Shown here piece after piece: positions 1 to 3,962 of a DNA stretch of 6,190 bases. The notes beneath the pieces were generated by a model. It searched no databases. It worked only from the letters and a program-made list of their open reading frames with translations, and had not been told where the DNA came from. Positions within the stretch are counted from its first letter, which is position 1. Each line of letters begins with the position of its first letter. The translations under genes were made by a program, and so were the position numbers. This stretch comes from an uncultured bacterium (lineage in GTDB: Bacteria; Verrucomicrobiota; Kiritimatiellia; RFP12; UBA1067): the NCBI GenBank assembly GCA_946401765.1, contig CAMIVJ010000177.1, positions 1 to 6,190 of the forward strand. Reading direction: 5' to 3'.

Positions 1-140
1 GTGAGCGGCGTCACGAACTCGGCCGCGTGCGCCGTCATCACCACGTGCACGCTGTCGCCGTTCTTCACGAACTGGCGCACCAGCTCGCACGCCTTGTACG
101 CCGCAATGCTGCCGGTAACGCCTATGACTATCGTTCTCAT
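1..140 (-). CDS. coaBC: CoaBC N-terminus (phosphopantothenoylcysteine decarboxylase domain), partial
   Basis: This is the first 46 codons of a gene that continues beyond the left edge. The translation begins MRTIVIGVTGSIAAYKACEL and later reads VMTAHAAEFVTPL. Both stretches match the flavin-binding start of the CoaC/Dfp flavoprotein family: a GxTGSIAAYKA loop, then VMTxxAxxFVTPLT. In most bacteria CoaC is fused to the CoaB ligase. The bifunctional cytoplasmic protein joins cysteine to 4'-phosphopantothenate and decarboxylates the product to 4'-phosphopantetheine for coenzyme A synthesis. Whether the CoaB half is present cannot be seen here. The ATG at 138-140 is chosen because the conserved family start follows directly. 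No Shine-Dalgarno sequence precedes it; a TATCAT box lies only 7 bases upstream. The gene is unrelated in function to the upstream glycosidases. A stand-alone flavoprotein decarboxylase of the same superfamily (UbiX-like) is less likely given the exact motif match. Confidence 0.9.
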   Translation of the reverse strand, partial: MRTIVIGVTGSIAAYKACELVRQFVKNGDSVHVVMTAHAAEFVTPL

Positions 141-147
141 GCGGAAA

Positions 148-177
148 ATGATACCATATTCCCGCCTCCAAATGCAA
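148..177 (-). promoter_or_regulatory. Candidate sigma70-type promoter for coaBC
   Basis: On the minus strand a TATCAT box (148-153, five of six matches to TATAAT) lies 18 bases downstream of TTGCAT (172-177, a weak three-of-six match to TTGACA). The -10 box ends 7 bases before the coaBC ATG, so transcription would start at or within a base or two of the start codon, giving a leaderless or nearly leaderless mRNA. This agrees with the absence of a ribosome binding site. An overlapping TATGGT at 153-158 would be an alternative -10. The call rests only on motif position and spacing. Confidence 0.4.
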
Positions 178-184
178 GGCGGGA
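160..184 (-). terminator. Perfect 8-bp inverted repeat; possible terminator of the glycosidase unit
   Basis: The arms TCCCGCCT (160-167) and AGGCGGGA (177-184) are perfect reverse complements around a 9-base loop. The hairpin is GC-rich and sits between the GH5-like gene and coaBC, where a transcript from the glycosidases would need to end. No clear U-tract follows it on the minus strand (the next bases are ATATGGTATCATTTT), so it is not a canonical intrinsic terminator. It overlaps the -35 region of the candidate coaBC promoter, so it could instead be an operator-like site. Confidence 0.35.
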
Positions 185-199
185 TGTGAGAGTTTGAAA

Positions 200-221
200 G
201 TTTCGGGGTTTCGGGTTTCGG
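200..221 (+). repeat. Intergenic heptamer repeat, three GTTTCGG units
   Basis: Three exact copies of GTTTCGG occur at 200-206, 208-214 and 215-221, with one extra G between the first and second. A degenerate GTTTGAA lies just before them at 192-198. The unit and orientation are the same as in the longer array inside the GH127 gene at 4935-4990. The array lies in the 134-base gap between the GH5-like gene and coaBC. Apart from it, the hairpin and the promoter candidate, I see nothing convincing in that gap. Confidence 0.8.
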
Positions 222-274
222 AGGTAAACGCAAACACGCAACCATCGACGCAGTTGCACATCCGCTAACAGGCG

Positions 275-1543
275 TCAATCCACGATCTGGCAGGCTTCTT
301 TCAGGCGCGTGGCGAGAGAGTGGGCGAAGCGGCGCACTTCAAGAAGGTCGACTTCGGGATGTTTTCTGTAGTAGGCGATCTTCGCGGTGGGAAGTTCGCT
401 CATTGGCACGAGCTCGCAGGCCTCAAGGAGGTTCGCCGCAACCTCGCAGGCGTCGAGAAGAGGCTTCCTGTCCATCTTGCGGTCTGCAAACGTCGAGGCC
501 TTGGCGTTTGCGTCGAGCGCCGCGCGGATGAGCCTCAGCGCCTTGTCCGCCTTGCCTTCGCGGTTTGGGTTCGGTGCCACGACCGCGCACTTCTCGCCGC
601 GGTTCCTGAAGCATCCGAACATCGCCGCGATGGTGCCGGCGTCTCGTATCGTGCCGTCGGGATAGAAGATGCCGTGCTCGTCGAAGCAGCGGCCGGAGAT
701 GATCAGGTTGAAGAGCACCCAGCCCATCTTGTATTCGTGGCACAGCCGCAGGGCCATCTCGTAGGAGTTTGCGCGGGCAAGGCATCCTGTCTCCGTCTGC
801 AACACCTGCTTGCCGAGCTTTTCGCCCCACTGGACGGCCCTGGCGTAGTTGCTTCGCCCGCCTCCGAGCGTGTCGCTGTAGTCGTGGAACGATATGACGT
901 CCAGCCTCTCCGCCGTCGTCTGCTCGATCTCGAACGCAGTGGTGTAGCCCACCGTGAACAGGCAGTTCGGCGCGAGCTTCCGCGCAAGGTCTATTTCGCG
1001 CCGGAGGAACGCCCAGGTAGTCTCCGCGCGCGCCTTGCGTTCGTCGCCTTCGGACTTGTGTATCCAGTCGTTGCACAGCGGCTCGTTCATCATGTCGAAC
1101 ATGAGAAGCCCAGGCTCGTCCTTGAGCGCCTTGACGATCGCCTCGGTGAAACGGTCGGCCGCGGCGTATGAGTCCGGCTGAATGCTCTTGGGATAAAGTC
1201 CGTTCCCGTTGAAGAGAATCGGCATCGACTTGTATCCGCACGAGTGGCAGACGCGCACGAAATCGACGACTTGCCGCACGTATTTGTCGCCGAACTTCTC
1301 GTACGCGCCTCTGCCGAGCCAGAAACGCACCGTGTTGAGACCAACTCTCTTGCCGTACGCAAGTTCTCGCCGCGCAGTCGCTTCGTCCTTGACGCCGTAG
1401 CACACGCCGCGGATCTTCGAGCAGTCGATATGCGGCTTCGCCGCAAACACCGACAGCGCGACCGCCGCCGCGCAGGCGGCAAGCGCAATCGCGCGCCGAC
1501 TCCCCGCATGCGGCCTTCCATACAACATTTTCTTTGTTACCAT
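275..1543 (-). CDS. Secreted GH5-like (clan GH-A) glycoside hydrolase
   Basis: This 422-residue protein is predicted to be exported and to hydrolyse beta-glycosidic bonds with retention. A basic N-region (residues 1-18, GSRR at its end) precedes a hydrophobic stretch (about 19-35); VFA-A is a plausible signal peptidase I site. A TIM barrel of the cellulase (GH5) type spans about 40-315. Family landmarks are Arg73 (TVRFW), Asn153-Glu154-Pro155 (acid/base, FDMMNEP), His220 and Tyr222 (ISFHDYS), Glu251 (nucleophile, QTETGC) and Trp275, followed by GIFYPDGTIRDAG, as often seen at the end of GH5 barrels. The usual histidine after beta-strand 3 is not evident (PILFNGNG at 108-115). Residues about 330-422 form a probably helical C-terminal extension of unknown role. 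The ATG start is supported by a tandem GGAAGGAAG. The mature part holds 14 cysteines. It is probably the last gene of the glycosidase unit. GH5 subfamily and substrate cannot be told; another clan GH-A family is possible. Confidence 0.8.
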   Translation of the reverse strand: MVTKKMLYGRPHAGSRRAIALAACAAAVALSVFAAKPHIDCSKIRGVCYGVKDEATARRELAYGKRVGLNTVRFWLGRGAYEKFGDKYVRQVVDFVRVCHSCGYKSMPILFNGNGLYPKSIQPDSYAAADRFTEAIVKALKDEPGLLMFDMMNEPLCNDWIHKSEGDERKARAETTWAFLRREIDLARKLAPNCLFTVGYTTAFEIEQTTAERLDVISFHDYSDTLGGGRSNYARAVQWGEKLGKQVLQTETGCLARANSYEMALRLCHEYKMGWVLFNLIISGRCFDEHGIFYPDGTIRDAGTIAAMFGCFRNRGEKCAVVAPNPNREGKADKALRLIRAALDANAKASTFADRKMDRKPLLDACEVAANLLEACELVPMSELPTAKIAYYRKHPEVDLLEVRRFAHSLATRLKEACQIVD

Positions 1544-1548
1544 GATCT

Positions 1549-1557
1549 CTTCCTTCC
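1549..1557 (-). promoter_or_regulatory. Ribosome binding site of the GH5-like gene
   Basis: GGAAGGAAG lies on the minus strand 5 bases before the ATG at 1541-1543 (9 bases from its upstream GGAAG copy). It supports this start over the in-frame ATG five codons later, which is preceded only by AAAGAAA. Confidence 0.7.
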
Positions 1558-1577
1558 TGTTTTTAACATCAACTCAG

Positions 1578-1593
1578 CAGGGAACAGTCCCCG
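1578..1593 (-). repeat. Small palindrome between the GH31 and GH5-like genes
   Basis: On the minus strand CGGGGACTGTTCCCTG folds as a 6-bp stem (one G-U pair) with a CTGT loop. It sits in the 58-base gap just after the GH31 stop codon. No T-run follows directly (CTGAGTTGATGTTAAAAA), so a terminator role is doubtful. GGGACTGTTCCC-type palindromes are familiar to me as dispersed extragenic repeats in several bacterial groups, but a single copy cannot establish that here. Confidence 0.4.
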
Positions 1594-1601
1594 TGCATTT
1601 C

Positions 1602-3887
1602 CTACTGGATTGTAATTTCATGCATCTCGCCGTCGTCCTGCACCTTGCGCAGAACGGTGTTGCCATGGTGGACGATCTTGAGGTTGAACACACGCTTTAG
1701 CGTCTTGTATGTGCCGCGCGGCTTCGAAATCCTCACCGTCACGCTCTCGCCTTTTGCGACGGCCGAGATGTCCGTTTCGCGGCATGCTCCCTTTTCGTAG
1801 TCGAACGAGATGCCGTCGTCCTCGTAGAGGGTGAACGACGTCTCCTTCCCGGAAGGCACCACGAGCAGGTCGATGTCGGGCGAAACCAGTTCGCCTGTGC
1901 TGCGTCCGTAGCGCCCCATTGGAATGATCGCGCCCGAGCGAATGAAAATCGGCATCACGTCCGCAGGGCACGGATAGACGATCGTCTCACCGCCAGCGTA
2001 CACGGCGCCCTTCCACCAGTCGGTCCAGGCCGATCCCTTCGGCAGACGCACCTTCGCATCGCAGGCGCTGGTGAAATCCGCCACCGGACGAACGAGAAGC
2101 GACGGCCCGAGAAGAAAGACATCTGACGCGCCGTACGACGCCGGGTCGCCCGGAAACTCGAACGGAAGCGCGCGCACAACCGCAATGCCCGTCTTGTTCT
2201 GCTCGCGGAAGAGCGAGTAGATGTACGGTATGAGGCTGTAGTGCAGGGCGTTGTACTTCCTGTAGCAGTCGAGCACGGCCTTGCTGCGGCGCGTCACGAC
2301 CGCGTTCTCCTGCCATTCGTTCGACATCGGAAACGGCGTGAGGAACATCATCTCCGCCCGGCGCATGTAGGCGAAGTCGTTCGGCGTCTCGCGGTTGCGT
2401 ATTTCAGGCGTGTAGTACGAGCCGGAGCACGACTGCACGATGACGGACATGACGAACTGCTCGAATCCGTAGAAGTCGGTGTAGGCCGAAGTCGCCCAGC
2501 GCTGCATGCCCGCCCAGTTGCCGCGGCTGAAGAGGAACGTGCGCCTGCCGTAGACGTCGCGGCAGCGTTCGTGCACGAAATTGCACGTCAGCGTTCCGAT
2601 GAGGTTGTGGTAGGCGTTGCATGAGATGCCGCTGGGCATCTTCACGGCAAGACTTCTGCCTACCGCCCAGTCGTCGGTCTCATCCACCTTCAGGCCGTCG
2701 GCCCCAAGGCCGAAGAGCACGTCCTCGTGCAGTTTCCAGTAGAGGTCGCGTGCGGCGGGGATCGTCATGTCGGGAACGAAGCCTCCGAAGCCATACCGCT
2801 TGTCCACGCCTTCGGCCTTCGCGATGTCGCCGCCCCAGCGTCCGTACGGCTCGCTAGCCTTGGCTATCGGGCAGTCAGGCGAGTAATATGGATGCTCCCA
2901 GAAGTTCACCTTCACGCCGAGCCCGTGCATGACGTCCAGAAACCCCTTCGGATCCTTGAACCTGTCGCTCCACCGGAAGCTGCATGGATAGGCGCGGGAA
3001 TGCCAGCCAGGCTCTACGCCGACGACGTCAACCGATATGCCGGCCGCATGCTGCTCGCGGATCACGTTCTCGAGGTCCTTCGCGTTGAAGCCTCCGGCGC
3101 CGCGGTATGTGAGCCCGAGCGCGTAGAGCGGCGGCATGTGCATGCGGCCCGCGAGTTCGGACCAGTTGGCGAGAATCTTCTTGTACGACGGCCCCCACAC
3201 GAAGTAGAAGTTCATCTCTCCGCCCTCAAGCGACACTGAATAATCGCTCGTGAACGATATCCGCCCGCGGTTGGAGCCGCACAGGTATATGCCGTATCCC
3301 GAAGAGCTGTACCAGAGCGGGACGATCGCGTGCACGTTCTTCTCGGAGAGCCATAGGTCGTACGTCATGTCGCGCAGCTCCAGCGACTTGAAGTCGTTTC
3401 CAGGGATGTTGCCGAGCCCCATGAAGCGCTCCTCGCCGGCGACGTCGCGCACGAACGAGGCCCTGCGCCCTTCTCCGTCCGCCGAGAAGGCCTCTGCCGC
3501 ACTTCTGAAAACCACGCGCCCGTCAACGGAAACGGCGATCCCCAGAGTCTTGGCGTCCACCGAGACGGACGTCTTTCCGCAAGCCGACGTCACGCCATCG
3601 GGCGAACGGCTCTCGCGAACCTTCACCGGCGCGTAGTCCGCATCGGTCTTCTCGATCGCCTGCCTTGCCACATAGACGGCCTGCGGGGTGAATTCCGCTC
3701 CGCCCGGCGCGTACCTGAAGTGCACAAGGTCCTCGCGGCAGAAATTCACCGCGAGCCTTCCAAACGCATTCGAGACCACCGTCTCGGCGCGCGCGGCGGA
3801 GAAGGCAGCCGCCAGCAGCGCCAACGCAATCCCCGCGCGCAGCCCAAGCTGGCTCTGCGCAGTGCAGATTGATGTCCTTGCGTCCAT
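1602..3887 (-). CDS. Secreted GH31 alpha-glycosidase
   Basis: This complete 761-residue enzyme is predicted to release an alpha-linked sugar with retention. A signal peptide (hydrophobic core about 18-31) ends in the signal peptidase I motif ARA-E, with cleavage after Ala34. The layout is typical of GH31: an N-terminal galactose-mutarotase-like beta-sandwich (about 35-245), a TIM barrel (about 252-560) and C-terminal beta domains (about 560-761). The last part contains FTLYEDDGISFDYEKG (685-700), characteristic of the DUF5110-like region. The nucleophile is Asp402 in DGLKVDETD. The acid/base is most likely Asp471 in RGNWAGMQRWATSAYTDFYG, 69 residues on, close to the spacing in characterised GH31 enzymes. 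The usual WxGD before that aspartate is replaced by AYTD. The motifs FWEHPYYSPDCP (329-340) and YYTPEIR (491-497) resemble a GH31 branch with WEH and YSD motifs that I recall from Bacteroidota. The gene starts 75 bases after GH127, with a strong ribosome binding site. Family is secure; specificity (alpha-xylosidase, -galactosidase, -glucosidase or -GalNAcase) is not. Confidence 0.92.
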   Translation of the reverse strand: MDARTSICTAQSQLGLRAGIALALLAAAFSAARAETVVSNAFGRLAVNFCREDLVHFRYAPGGAEFTPQAVYVARQAIEKTDADYAPVKVRESRSPDGVTSACGKTSVSVDAKTLGIAVSVDGRVVFRSAAEAFSADGEGRRASFVRDVAGEERFMGLGNIPGNDFKSLELRDMTYDLWLSEKNVHAIVPLWYSSSGYGIYLCGSNRGRISFTSDYSVSLEGGEMNFYFVWGPSYKKILANWSELAGRMHMPPLYALGLTYRGAGGFNAKDLENVIREQHAAGISVDVVGVEPGWHSRAYPCSFRWSDRFKDPKGFLDVMHGLGVKVNFWEHPYYSPDCPIAKASEPYGRWGGDIAKAEGVDKRYGFGGFVPDMTIPAARDLYWKLHEDVLFGLGADGLKVDETDDWAVGRSLAVKMPSGISCNAYHNLIGTLTCNFVHERCRDVYGRRTFLFSRGNWAGMQRWATSAYTDFYGFEQFVMSVIVQSCSGSYYTPEIRNRETPNDFAYMRRAEMMFLTPFPMSNEWQENAVVTRRSKAVLDCYRKYNALHYSLIPYIYSLFREQNKTGIAVVRALPFEFPGDPASYGASDVFLLGPSLLVRPVADFTSACDAKVRLPKGSAWTDWWKGAVYAGGETIVYPCPADVMPIFIRSGAIIPMGRYGRSTGELVSPDIDLLVVPSGKETSFTLYEDDGISFDYEKGACRETDISAVAKGESVTVRISKPRGTYKTLKRVFNLKIVHHGNTVLRKVQDDGEMHEITIQ

Positions 3888-3893
3888 ACGCGT

Positions 3894-3900
3894 CTTCCTT
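3894..3900 (-). promoter_or_regulatory. Ribosome binding site of the GH31 gene
   Basis: AAGGAAG lies on the minus strand 6 bases before the ATG at 3885-3887. It fixes the start that gives a full signal peptide. The rest of the 75-base gap (3888-3962) holds only weak short inverted repeats (3911-3925 and 3937-3950) and no convincing promoter, so translation from a transcript continuing through GH127 is likely. Confidence 0.7.
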
Positions 3901-3962
3901 TCGTTTTCACGGCGTCATGACCGCCGTATAAGACCAAGGACATCAGTCCTATAGGAACAACA

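Noticed and set aside
1..189. Plus-strand open frame at the left edge
   Set aside because: The minus strand here encodes the exact CoaBC flavin-binding start, so the plus frame is a shadow.
238..257. Inverted repeat GCAAC/GTTGC after the GH5-like gene
   Set aside because: A 5-bp stem with a 10-base loop and no T-run is expected by chance.
320..1171. Long plus-strand open frame (283 codons) opposite the GH5-like gene
   Set aside because: It lies fully antisense to a gene with clear catalytic motifs. Its translation is Arg/Val/Ala-rich with no recognisable domain, as expected from a GC-rich antisense frame.
1472..1483. Possible lipobox LAAC (residues 21-24) in the GH5-like signal peptide
   Set aside because: The cysteine sits in the middle of the hydrophobic stretch, with too short a hydrophobic region before it. 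A signal peptidase I site near residues 34-35 fits better.
2727..3239. Plus-strand open frame of 170 codons opposite GH31
   Set aside because: Antisense shadow of the GH31 barrel; low-complexity composition and no family features.
3937..3950. Hairpin AGGAC-ATCA-GTCCT between GH127 and GH31
   Set aside because: Only a 5-bp stem with no T-run; too weak to call a terminator or attenuator.
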